From Treponema sp. (GTDB lineage Bacteria > Spirochaetota > Spirochaetia > Treponematales > Treponemataceae): DNA of 64,000 nucleotides. Positions 1 to 8,535 of this stretch are shown piece after piece. How positions within the stretch are numbered: position 1 is the first letter of the stretch; each line of letters opens with the position of its first letter. The DNA lies in NCBI GenBank assembly GCA_002749205.1, contig PDOP01000036.1, positions 1 to 64,000 on the forward strand. The letters run 5' to 3'. The notes under the pieces were generated by a model. It was not told the DNA's origin. It ran no database searches and saw only the letters and a program-made list of their open reading frames with translations. The position numbers and the translations under genes were made by a program.

Positions 1-99
1 TATCGTGTTGGTGATTATAGAATTGTCTGCATAATTAAAGATTTAGAAGTAGAAATAAAAGCTGTGAAAATAGGTCATAGAAAAGATATTTATCAATAG
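1..99 (+). CDS. RelE/ParE-family toxin, 3' end only
   Basis: The window opens inside a reading frame coding for 32 residues and ending in TAG. The visible tail (YRVGDYRIVCII followed by a Lys/His/Arg-rich end) matches the C-terminal core of RelE-type mRNA interferases, where the RxGxYR strand carries catalytic residues. The N-terminal part and any antitoxin lie outside the window. A conserved motif (TAACATGGTGTAAA) follows 13 bases after the stop, and the same motif lies at the end of the decayed higA gene near 29.8 kb. The family call rests on a short stretch; activity cannot be judged. Confidence 0.75.
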   Translation, partial: YRVGDYRIVCIIKDLEVEIKAVKIGHRKDIYQ

Positions 100-112
100 A
101 AAATACTACGCC

Positions 113-126
113 TAACATGGTGTAAA
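113..126 (+). repeat. TAACATGGTGTAAA motif, copy 1
   Basis: This 14-base motif follows the RelE stop codon. Its upstream flank makes GCCTAAC, which fits the RYYYAAC core of integron attC sites. Other copies are at 3603-3616 (one mismatch) and 29838-29851 (minus). Each lies just downstream of, or at, the 3' end of a gene and reads in that gene's direction. No complete attC stem was recognised. Confidence 0.4.
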
Positions 127-217
127 GAGCATGTGTCTTTTTATACCGGAAAAATTGCACACTTTGGCTTTAGCAAAGATGCACAGCTTTTACAGGCGAG
201 TATGAGAGGTAACCATA

Positions 218-1078
218 ATGAAAAAAAATGTTACGAGATTTTTGATATTATTGACCGTTTTATTTATTTTTGGGGTTGATACAGGCAACACAATAGAACA
301 GCCTATTTCTTATCAAAGAACAACAAAGACAATTACATACAATAATATTGAGTTTAATGTTGTGATAGATAAACCTGATTTAAAGAAAGTTGATGTATTG
401 ATAATATTTCACGGAACCGTAAAAACTGATAGCAATATTATACCCCCGGCAAAAAGAACGCTGGATAAATTTAAAAATCTGTTAGATAAGCAGGATATGA
501 TGATTATAAGTGTAGCATATCCTCAACATAATATTCTTTTCGGCGATAATATAATTCAGGCAGAAGCGCCATTATTATGGGTAAAACATCGTGCTGATAA
601 GGCATTAGACATAACAATTAATAAGATATTTCTTGCAGGGCATTCACAGGGAGGCTACATTGTTACTCGCCTTAATACAATGCATCAAACCGATGGTGTT
701 ATTGCAAATGCACCCGGTCCGCTGAATTTAGTTTTTAGATGCAAATTAGAAGAAACAGGAAAGACGGCAAAAGGTTATGTATGTAATAGTTTAAGACAGG
801 TATATGGCACAACAACTACAAATCCTGATGCGTATTTTCAGCGCTCTTTATTAAACTTTACCGGTGGGTTTAAATCTGATATTTTATTTGTTCAGGGGTT
901 AAACGATAAGGCTATTCAAATGAAATCTTGGCAAAGTTTCAAACAAAATGTTTTAAATTGTACAGATTGTCATAACAAACAGTTTGTTGAGGTAACCGAT
1001 GCAGGACACGAAGCCTTATTTGAGAGTTCATCTGCAAAAACAGCATTTAATAATTTTATAAATAATCGGTGCAAATGA
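218..1078 (+). CDS. secreted alpha/beta hydrolase
   Basis: A 286-residue protein with a cleavable-looking signal peptide (Lys-rich start, hydrophobic stretch about residues 8-20). It has an alpha/beta-hydrolase layout: a strand and oxyanion-type HGT at 65-67, the nucleophile elbow GHSQG with Ser143, a probable acid Asp230 in QGLND, and His264 in DAGHE. These fit a Ser-Asp-His triad of an esterase, lipase or peptidase acting outside the cytoplasm. Four cysteines in the last third could form disulfides. The start is ATG with GAGAGG upstream. The gene stands alone between a toxin fragment and a chemoreceptor, in a stretch that looks acquired. The substrate cannot be told. Confidence 0.8.
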   Translation: MKKNVTRFLILLTVLFIFGVDTGNTIEQPISYQRTTKTITYNNIEFNVVIDKPDLKKVDVLIIFHGTVKTDSNIIPPAKRTLDKFKNLLDKQDMMIISVAYPQHNILFGDNIIQAEAPLLWVKHRADKALDITINKIFLAGHSQGGYIVTRLNTMHQTDGVIANAPGPLNLVFRCKLEETGKTAKGYVCNSLRQVYGTTTTNPDAYFQRSLLNFTGGFKSDILFVQGLNDKAIQMKSWQSFKQNVLNCTDCHNKQFVEVTDAGHEALFESSSAKTAFNNFINNRCK

Positions 1079-1362
1079 TGAGTTACTTTTTAAAAGTGGC
1101 TCAGTTATAAAAATATTGACAATTTTGCCTTTTACAAAACAAAGCCCTGTTTTGCAGCAGGTTAGTTATGAATGATGTTTAACAAATATAACAACATTAT
1201 CAAAAAATTGTATATTTATAAAGTTAATAATTTTAAAATTAGCCGTTAGCCTTTAAGCTCTCATTATAAAATATGTGTAAGAAATAAGATCGTAGGTATA
1301 TAGAAAAAAAAAGAAAAATTTTATATAATTAAAGACAGATGTTTAGTTTAGGAGGAATTTAC
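1079..1362. other. intergenic region with small hairpins
   Basis: No gene is seen here. A 7-bp-arm hairpin (CAAAACA/TGTTTTG) lies at 1135-1154 and could act as a weak terminator for the hydrolase gene. The phrase AAAGTGGCTCA near 1093 is one of several GAGCCACTT-type motifs in the window's intergenic spaces. A GGAGG ribosome binding site at the end serves the chemoreceptor start at 1363. Confidence 0.5.
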
Positions 1363-3584
1363 ATGGAAATAATAAGGGATTATATTACCCCCCCCCCCCG
1401 AAAAATTCGGCTGAAATAAAAACAAAGTCCAAAAAGAGTTGGTATAAATACAGCTCGTTATTTATTATAATAGCAATGGCTATTATACCGGCGCTTACAG
1501 TAGGCTTTATAAATTACATTAGAAGTTTAAATCAAAACTACGAAAACTACAACAAACAAATAGATAATGCATGCCTGCATATAGATTCTGAAATACGATA
1601 TTTATTGAGAGACCTGAAAGAGCTGAACAAAGCTCTTATAAAATCAGACTTAGTTTTAAATGCAAACGGAAACATTACTTCTTATGTTAATCTAAAAGCA
1701 AACACAGCCAAAGGCAAAATAAAAATGTCGCCTGAAGTTTTTGGTCAATATGAATTAAACTTATATAATATGCTAAAAGATTTTGTTGATTCATTTTCTT
1801 CGGTTACTTATTTAACCGTTGCAACTGAAAATGATGGCGGTATACTTATGTGTCCGACTAGCGACAGAAAACCGGGCTATGATTCCCGAAAAAGAAGCTG
1901 GTATAGAAATGCAGCTGATAGTCAAAACAGCCCCTTTATTTCTGATTTATACATATCATCATCCAAAGAGCTGTCAATAGAAATAACGAATAAAATTATA
2001 AAAAACAATAAATTTCAAGGTGTATTATCTACTTCGGTTGACCTGAGTTATTTAAAAGATATTGTCGCAACTACTCATATCGGAAAAACAGGATTTATTC
2101 TTATTGTTGATAAAAACCATTCTATTATAGCACATGGAAAAAATATTGATGCAATGGGAAAAAACTTAATAGAATATAATAAAGCATATGAGAAAGTTTT
2201 AAAAGAGACACAAGACAAAGCGTTTACAACAGATATTGACGGGATAAAATATGTCTTCCATCTTACAAAATCTAAAAATAACGAGTTAGGCTGGAAGTAT
2301 ATTACAGTTATAGAAGAAACAGAATACAAAGCACTCGGCAGAAAAATACTAAAAAACTTGTTATTCATAGTCATGGCTATTCTGTTATTTTGTATACTTG
2401 TAATAATTCTAATTATGAAGTATTTTATCAAACCACTCGAAAGTATTAGTGAAGCTTTGTATAACATTTCACTTGGCGAAGGAGACCTGACAGTACGCTT
2501 GCCCCTATCGGGAGTTTCCGAAATAAAAAATATATCTCGCTATTTTAATAAAACAATAGAAAAAATTGCATTATCAATACAAACCGTCTTAAAGACTTCA
2601 AAAAATATAAATGGCTTGGGAGAAAAATTATCTAGTCATATGACCGAAACAGCCGGCTCAATTGAACAAATTAGTAAAAATATTGAAAATGTAAAAGAGC
2701 AAGTGTTAACTCAAAGTTCAGGCGTTACCGAAACATCGGCGACTATGGAAGAAATTATTCGAACCATTCATAGCCTAGACAGACACATTGCAAATCAGGT
2801 ACAGAGCTTAGAAGAGTTAATTAATATTATTCATAGTAGTGATAAAACAACCGCTGAAACACTCAATATTTTAAACAAGAATGATAAACTAATTGATGAA
2901 TTAGTCGGTGAATCTTCCAAGGGTCAAAATGTTATAACGGAATCGGAACAAGAAGTAAATAAAATATTAGATGAGTCCGGCGGTCTTTTAGAGGCTAGTA
3001 GTATCATCCAAAATATTGCAAGTCAGACAAACTTACTCGCTATGAATGCGGCAATAGAAGCCGCCCACGCAGGGGAATCCGGCAAAGGTTTTGCCGTTGT
3101 TGCAGATGAGATTAGAAAACTTGCAGAAGAGTCAGCCTCGCAAGCAAAAGTAATAACAGCTTCCTTGAAAAATTTAAGTGGAGAAATCGAAAATGTTTCA
3201 AAATCATCAAGAAACATTGGCATGAGCTTCGGTTCAATTTTTGATAAGGTTAATCAGGTTAAAAAAAGAAGTGCGGGGATAATGAAAATTGCTGAAATAC
3301 GAAAAAACCAAAGTGAGCAACTATTGAACCTTATTAAAAGCGTAGACAGCATAACAAATGAAGTAAAAGCAGGTTCTGCGGAAATGTTAAATGGCGGAGA
3401 ACAAGTTGCAAATGAAATGAAAAGTTTGGATGAACTGACTCATACTATTACCGATAGTATGAACGAAATGGCAAGCGGTGCAACACAAATAAATACCGCC
3501 GTGCAAGAAGTCAACGGGCTTACGCAACAAAATAAAACAAGTATAAAGGAGCTGTCCGAAGAAGTAAAGAAGTTTAAAGTTTAG
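1363..3584 (+). CDS. methyl-accepting chemotaxis protein, out of frame at a poly-C tract
   Basis: A transmembrane chemoreceptor. The ATG at 1363 has an ideal GGAGG site 6-7 bases upstream, but its frame meets TAA after 18 codons. The receptor body is open in another frame from before the tract, with its first internal ATG at 1476. The two frames are separated by 12 C's (1388-1399); 13 or 10 C's would join them. Counting from 1476: a first membrane segment continues from upstream to about residue 17, a dCache-like sensor domain covers 30-285 ([22 protein letters not shown]), a second membrane segment 291-316, a HAMP domain about 317-370, and the cytoplasmic signalling domain follows with the conserved tip [18 protein letters not shown] near 515. 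The C-terminus has no CheR-binding pentapeptide. Either the gene is phase variable or the tract length is a sequencing error. Confidence 0.85.
1388..1399 (+). repeat. 12-base cytosine tract within the chemoreceptor start region
   Basis: An uninterrupted run of 12 C's, nine codons into the reading frame that starts at the well-placed ATG 1363. Runs this long slip during replication. At this length the receptor frame is off; a gain of one C or a loss of two restores it. Confidence 0.9.
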
Positions 3585-3602
3585 TCGGAAAAATAATATA
3601 GC

Positions 3603-3616
3603 TAACATCGTGTAAA
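3603..3616 (+). repeat. TAACATCGTGTAAA motif, copy 2
   Basis: It lies 19 bases after the chemoreceptor stop codon and differs by one base from the copy after the relE fragment. It reads in the direction of the preceding gene. Confidence 0.4.
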
Positions 3617-3618
3617 AA

Positions 3619-4167
3619 ATGCTTTGGTTTGTTTTGTTTTAATTTTTTTGTCATGTAACTCAAAAAATATTCACAACGATGAATATGAAGTAATTGGTAT
3701 TGGTACTTTTCAAAATGCAGTTACTAACCCTGATATTTTTTTTATTGATACTCCCTACGAAAGTATTAAGCCAACACATATTTTAGGTACAAAATCAAGT
3801 TATGACAGTAAATGGAATAAAGCAGAATTATAAACCAAACAATACAGAGTTGTCCCCATACATTTCATATTATACTATCGATAAGCATAATCATAAGTAT
3901 TCTTTTTTGATACATATAATGCCTTCAAAATTTGATAAAAATAAAAAAAACAGTGATGCCTTTGTTTTCACAACTGATTTTGATAAACAAATGTTTTCTA
4001 ATTTAAATATAGAACCATCAAAATCATATTTAAAACTTGGCTCAACTATCACAAAACAAAAATTTAATGATATACCTAAAAAAATTTTACAGAATAAATC
4101 AGGATTAATAGAATTTATATATTTATTTAATAATTGTTATATATATTCTGTTGTTTTTGTAAAATAG
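3619..4167 (+). pseudogene. broken lipoprotein gene
   Basis: Two overlapping reading frames seem to be pieces of one gene. The first (about 3624-3833) encodes a lipoprotein signal (hydrophobic stretch ending FLSC, lipobox Cys) and the start of the mature protein. The second (to 4167) continues in another frame with the globular remainder ending in VVFVK. The first frame opens only with TTG; the nearest ATG (3619) is in yet another frame and stops after a few codons inside a T-rich run. So there are probably two frameshifts, one in the signal sequence and one between about 3800 and 3833. The protein family is not recognised. Sequencing errors in A/T runs are the alternative. Confidence 0.55.
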
Positions 4168-4183
4168 AATATGTTTATTATAA

Positions 4184-5707
4184 CTAATAATGTAATCCCA
4201 AACCTATGAATATCTCGCTTATTCTTGAGCCGTCTCGTTTTGCCGTACCTTTTAGTTTAATAAGACCGGGTACATTTTTCAGCTCGGATAAATCAACCCC
4301 CAAACTCGCCCTGACATAAATACTGCGCATTTTCAAAGGGTAGACAATTACTTCAAGACCACCTGAATACCAACCGTCTTTTGGATTAAAGTATCTGCCG
4401 GTTTTTGCATCATGAGTAATTGCCATATCCAAGAACGGTACAAGGTGCATTTCAAAACCAAAAAACCTCGCCCATTCTTCACCCGTAACTTCCTGCATAT
4501 CCAAATATAAAACCTTAATGGGTATATCAATGCTTAAAGTCATGGCTGTATCGGTTTTAATCCGACTGTTTAAGATACCCCTTAAATTTTCACCGGCTCT
4601 TTCGGATTTTGCATTGTATAAATTATAGAACACATCAGCCTTTGCATAAATTCCAATTCTATCGAAAAATGTTAAATAGCCTGTAAGTGTAGTATCAAAC
4701 GAAATTGTAGGGTTACCTTTTTGGAAGGTATTATAATAATAAGAATTGCCCAAACTAAAATTCAAACCTTGTCTAAAGTTGTTTTTCCAATCAACCTTCC
4801 CGAGAGCCGTTGTATGCGAAAAATTTAAATCAGCACCTTTTATGGAATTCGGGCGAAGGGGTTTAAATACCCAGTTTCCTGCAACACTGAAAGACGGTGT
4901 CCATGTCAGTTTGCCGAAGTCATCCAAGTCAGCGATTATAAAAGGTGTGGATAAGAACAACTTATCCCGCATATAATACTTAAAACCTTTTGAGCCTATT
5001 GGATTACCGCTGTTTTGGTTAATCTTAAAATAGTGCATAAGACCGAAATTTATTTTCATAAATTTCAGCTTAGAATACGAAAAACCAACACCGCCACCAA
5101 AAGAAAAACTCGTGTCATTGCTATTTTTTTCAAACGGAATTGTACTCGATATATCAACTATACCCTTACCGTCAAGAGGTCCTGCCTGAAACAAAAATTC
5201 AAAATTGCTTGAAGCAGAAAAAGATTGCTCTTTATCTTCACTAAAAATATAATTTAAATCAAGATTGAATTCCTGCATGGTACCCAAAAAATTATAATCT
5301 TTAAGTTTTAGCTTAAAAAGAAAACCTGTATTCGAGTCAAATTTGGGATAAGGCAAAGCGATTATATTCCAAGAATCTTTTGTTTCAATTATCAACTTTA
5401 CCGGTGTATTGCCGTTCGGGTCAGTTTTACCGTACACCGGAGAAATATTTACATAGGCAAGCGTCCTCAAATTTTCCAAGTCAGTTTGAAGTTTTTTTAA
5501 GTATATATTAAACTCATCTAAATTTTTAAACACGGTTTTTTGGTCGACAGGCACAGCCGTTTCCAAAGCGTATTGTTGAGTCATTCCTTTAATTTTGTAT
5601 TCAACTTGTTTAATTATAAAATTTGTTTTCGAGCTTTGTTTCGCAAAAAAAACGCCAAAGCTAAATATAAATACAAGCGTCAAAAAAAATCGTTTCCGTC
5701 TATTCAT
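4184..5707 (-). CDS. outer-membrane beta-barrel protein of the BamA/TamA (Omp85) kind
   Basis: About 507 residues from ATG 5707. A TTG five codons further upstream is possible, but it falls near the predicted transcription start and is less likely. A signal peptide is followed by one POTRA-like segment (about residues 30-115, ending in an IIETKD strand), then a long run of alternating hydrophobic and polar strands typical of a barrel. The protein ends in IFIGLGLHY, a terminal aromatic as in outer-membrane proteins. It is shorter than BamA, with a single POTRA, so it is more likely an Omp85-related surface protein than the essential assembly factor. A sigma70-type promoter lies directly upstream; the gene appears to be transcribed alone. 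Confidence 0.65.
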   Translation of the reverse strand: MNRRKRFFLTLVFIFSFGVFFAKQSSKTNFIIKQVEYKIKGMTQQYALETAVPVDQKTVFKNLDEFNIYLKKLQTDLENLRTLAYVNISPVYGKTDPNGNTPVKLIIETKDSWNIIALPYPKFDSNTGFLFKLKLKDYNFLGTMQEFNLDLNYIFSEDKEQSFSASSNFEFLFQAGPLDGKGIVDISSTIPFEKNSNDTSFSFGGGVGFSYSKLKFMKINFGLMHYFKINQNSGNPIGSKGFKYYMRDKLFLSTPFIIADLDDFGKLTWTPSFSVAGNWVFKPLRPNSIKGADLNFSHTTALGKVDWKNNFRQGLNFSLGNSYYYNTFQKGNPTISFDTTLTGYLTFFDRIGIYAKADVFYNLYNAKSERAGENLRGILNSRIKTDTAMTLSIDIPIKVLYLDMQEVTGEEWARFFGFEMHLVPFLDMAITHDAKTGRYFNPKDGWYSGGLEVIVYPLKMRSIYVRASLGVDLSELKNVPGLIKLKGTAKRDGSRISEIFIGLGLHY

Positions 5708-5726
5708 TTCAGTGAGTACCAATTTT

Positions 5727-5755
5727 ATTTTATGATAATTTTAAAAAATAGTCAA
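5727..5755 (-). promoter_or_regulatory. sigma70-type promoter of the Omp85-like gene
   Basis: On the minus strand TTGACT and TAAAAT are separated by 17 bases. The expected transcription start is about 12-14 bases before ATG 5707. Confidence 0.6.
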
Positions 5756-5817
5756 CCTAAATACTTTTTATTTTAAAAGCACTTTTACAATTTCCGCCAA
5801 AGAATAATCAAAAAAAA

Positions 5818-6031
5818 TTTGCAATCCTCCGAATGCCTAGCGCCGGGTGTTTTTACGGGAAGTTAAGCAGAATACCGGCGAAATATGCCGACTCCGTTTG
5901 TTGCTGTGGCGACCGAAGTCTATCCTTTTTATCGTTCCCGGTATTAAGTAAAGAAGGCTCAAACTGAGACTTCGCTTATGTTAAACAGAAAAGATAAAAA
6001 GATTATGCGAGGGAGCGGGTTGCACGAGCGA
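5818..6031 (+). repeat. family 1 dispersed palindromic element (subtype A, long form)
   Basis: This element is about 80% alike, in the same orientation, to 22457-22686: shared blocks include GCAATCCTCC, ATGCCTAGCGC, AGCAGAATACCGGC and ATGCCGACTCCGTTTG. Its inner part is the family 1 hairpin: a 5' arm with CTATCC plus TTTTTATC, and a 3' arm GATAAAAA plus GATTATGCGAG. No convincing protein is encoded. Confidence 0.75.
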
Positions 6032-6046
6032 GAAGCTCGCTAATCT

Positions 6047-6733
6047 CTAAAAAACTTTATACGGCACAATTTCTTTTATTTGAATGTATACTTCCAGCTC
6101 AGCGTAGAATGTCCCGCTTTTCATGTACAGTCGCGGGTTGTCTTTAATAATCATTTCGCCGATAATTTCGCGGGGTTTATTTTTTGTGAGTGTTCGGGCA
6201 TAGTTTCGTACGGATTGTTTTGCGGCGTTTATATATGCGTTGTATACTCCGTTTATTTCTTGGTCGCGCTTACCCTCACCTCTTCCTTTTGAAGTTTTAT
6301 ACGAAATGCTTTTCCAGAATTCGCGACGTTTGGCTGTGTTGGGTGCAACTGAATATTCTGCCCAACAATAAAGATAAGGATATGCAGGGCGAAGCTCGGT
6401 TATTTTTAAGGCCGCATCTTCCGTTGATATTTCATATACCGGGGTCAGTTCAAAAAATTCTTCAACACTTCTGATTTTATCGTAAGGCGTGTATGAGAAT
6501 TTCCAGCCAAATGTCATTCCCGAAAGCAAAAATGCCGAAAGTTTTGTTAATGCTTTTCTTGGCGGAAGAGAGTCGCGTGCATCTTGTCCATTCGAGCCGG
6601 GTACGGTTTCCAAAAACACCCATACCGGTATTCTGACTATCATGCTGTCAGCATCGGACGATCCCGTATATGAGTTTGCAGGAAGTGAGTAAAAAATCGC
6701 AATAAATAAAAATACCGTCAGTACACGCTTCAT
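6047..6733 (-). CDS. exported protein of unknown function
   Basis: A protein of 228 residues with an N-terminal signal peptide (MKR, hydrophobic stretch, ANS-type cleavage site near residue 22). The mature part has no motif I recognise. It is rich in aromatic and charged residues, with a basic stretch around 145-190 and a C-terminal strand region (YAELEVYIQIKEIVPYKVF) that could be a beta sheet. ATG 6733 is preferred over the TTG one codon before. It is the last gene of a tightly spaced operon with the rhomboid protease (8-base gap), a diguanylate cyclase and a DUF5312-like protein, so a role in the envelope is possible. Confidence 0.7.
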   Translation of the reverse strand: MKRVLTVFLFIAIFYSLPANSYTGSSDADSMIVRIPVWVFLETVPGSNGQDARDSLPPRKALTKLSAFLLSGMTFGWKFSYTPYDKIRSVEEFFELTPVYEISTEDAALKITELRPAYPYLYCWAEYSVAPNTAKRREFWKSISYKTSKGRGEGKRDQEINGVYNAYINAAKQSVRNYARTLTKNKPREIIGEMIIKDNPRLYMKSGTFYAELEVYIQIKEIVPYKVF

Positions 6734-6741
6734 CAATTTGG

Positions 6742-7392
6742 TTATCGGCGATTAAACCAAACCTTTAAGGGCTTTATTCCGTATCGTATTCTGACATAAA
6801 GCCACGCTACAACCAGTCCTGCAAGATGCACTGCATGGGCTGTGTTGTCGGAAACAAAAAAGGCACTGTACAACTCAATTGCGGCGTAGATTAAAATCAA
6901 CAGCGGGGCGGGCATTGGGAGTATACCCCAGATGTAAATTTTGGCATCGGGATACAAAACAGCAAAAGCAAAGAGTAAGGCGAAAATAGCTCCTGATGCA
7001 CCGATTACTATGACCCTTGTTGATGTGTACAAAAACAGGTAATAGTAAAGCCCGCAGGCAATTACTCCACAAAGTGTTCCGCATAACAGATAAAACAACA
7101 AAAATTCTTTTGAGCCCATTCGCTTTTCCAACGGTATACCGAAGAAAAATAACGCAAGCATGTTAAAGAAAAGATGCCATATACCGCCATGCAAAAACTG
7201 ATAGGTGAACACTTGCCACAACCATTTAAGTTTTATCGTATACTCAGGCAGAAGAGCCAAATAAAGCTCGACATAATAGTTTCCGAATCTTTTAAAAATC
7301 GAAATAATAACGAAGACAATTATATTCACGGCAATTAAACCGATTGCGTAATTTTTGTAAGAGTAGTTAAAGGGTTTACGAATAAAGCTCAT
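6742..7392 (-). CDS. rhomboid-family intramembrane serine protease
   Basis: A polytopic membrane protein of 216 residues with about six membrane segments. The rhomboid signatures are complete: HGGIWHLFFNMLALFFFG (the His-x3-His-x3-Asn motif in the second helix), the catalytic serine in GASGA about residue 130, and the catalytic histidine in AHAVHLAG in the last helix. Such enzymes cleave transmembrane substrates within the lipid bilayer. It is third in a minus-strand operon, 8 bases after the diguanylate cyclase gene. The substrate is unknown; the exported protein encoded next is a candidate partner only by position. Confidence 0.92.
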   Translation of the reverse strand: MSFIRKPFNYSYKNYAIGLIAVNIIVFVIISIFKRFGNYYVELYLALLPEYTIKLKWLWQVFTYQFLHGGIWHLFFNMLALFFFGIPLEKRMGSKEFLLFYLLCGTLCGVIACGLYYYLFLYTSTRVIVIGASGAIFALLFAFAVLYPDAKIYIWGILPMPAPLLILIYAAIELYSAFFVSDNTAHAVHLAGLVVAWLYVRIRYGIKPLKVWFNRR

Positions 7393-7400
7393 CAGTTTTT

Positions 7401-8525
7401 TTACTTCCCTTTTTTCTCGGCTTTAAGATTTTTTTCGGATATAGTGTACCTGTTCTTACCGGAGTGTTTGGAATCATAAAGAGCCATATCGGAGCGTTCA
7501 ACCAGCATTTTCATGGACTCACGACTGTGTATGTACTGTGCAATACCGATTGAAATGGTAACCTTTATTGGTTTATCATCGTATATGATTTCCATATTTT
7601 CAACACGCTTTCTGATACGCTCGGCGATTGTTACGGCTATTTCAGAGTCGGCTTCAGACAGCAAGGCAATGAATTCTTCGCCACCATATCTTGCCGCAAG
7701 ATCTGTCTGGCGAATTGAATCACGAATGATTTTAGCCACCTGCTGTAAAAGCAAATCACCGCAGGCATGTCCATAAGTGTCATTGATTTTCTTAAAATCA
7801 TCGATGTCGAACATAAGCACGGATAAATCCGTAAATTCATCAATAGATTCAATTTTTTCGACAAGAACCGAATAAAAGTAATGTTTTAATTTCAACCTTG
7901 TCATCATATCCGTGGTTGTCATTTCCAACAACTGTGAGTTGTTTATGGCAATAGCGGCAAGTGATGCAATGTTAATTATGATTTGCCGGTCGTACTCACT
8001 GTACGGAACGGCGAATTCAATTTGCTCTCCTAAAAGTAATATACCCACAACATGGCTTTTAGCCTTTAAAGGGACAACAAGCGAAGGGCCTAAGTCGAGC
8101 AACATACTCAATACTCTGTCGTCTTGCTTGGCAAGTCCTGTTTTTAACTCATCGAGTGTAACACATTTATTCTGTTTACTTAAAAACTCAACCAGCTCGT
8201 GATTATCGGGGATTGAATATTGCTTTTCGCGATTTATTTCAAAACCGTAAAAATCGCTGTGCAATAGATAAATATCATCATCAAAAGACTTTTTTGTAAA
8301 AATAGCTACACCGAAGGTTTTCATCTGAGCCATTACAACGTATAAAATTGATTCAATCAAACGATTAAATTCCAGCAATGAGTTAAGGCTCTTGGAAATC
8401 TCCAACAGCTGTTGCAGGTCAAAGATTTCTTTTTCTTGTTGTGTTACCTTAGTACGCAATTCACTCAAGTGTTTTGCTAAATTAAGCTTCTTCCGTTTTC
8501 TTTTGTTCAATTTTTTTATCCCCAT
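7401..8525 (-). CDS. diguanylate cyclase (coiled coil-GAF-GGDEF)
   Basis: A soluble protein of 374 residues that would make cyclic di-GMP from two GTP. A lysine-rich start and a short coiled coil (about 20-55) lead into a GAF-like sensor domain (about 55-200). The GGDEF domain follows, with FDIDDFKKINDTYGHACGD and the active-site signature GGEEF. The product-inhibition site RxxD (RQTD) lies five residues before GGEEF, so feedback inhibition is expected. It has no membrane segment, so it senses a cytoplasmic signal. The start at 8525 has an AAAGG site. It is co-transcribed with the DUF5312-like gene upstream (10-base gap) and rhomboid downstream. Confidence 0.92.
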   Translation of the reverse strand: MGIKKLNKRKRKKLNLAKHLSELRTKVTQQEKEIFDLQQLLEISKSLNSLLEFNRLIESILYVVMAQMKTFGVAIFTKKSFDDDIYLLHSDFYGFEINREKQYSIPDNHELVEFLSKQNKCVTLDELKTGLAKQDDRVLSMLLDLGPSLVVPLKAKSHVVGILLLGEQIEFAVPYSEYDRQIIINIASLAAIAINNSQLLEMTTTDMMTRLKLKHYFYSVLVEKIESIDEFTDLSVLMFDIDDFKKINDTYGHACGDLLLQQVAKIIRDSIRQTDLAARYGGEEFIALLSEADSEIAVTIAERIRKRVENMEIIYDDKPIKVTISIGIAQYIHSRESMKMLVERSDMALYDSKHSGKNRYTISEKNLKAEKKGK

Positions 8526-8535
8526 ACAATCACCT

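Noticed and set aside
1476..3584. Chemoreceptor starting at the internal ATG 1476
   Set aside because: This start lacks a ribosome binding site and lies within the first membrane segment; the in-phase sequence upstream continues the receptor.
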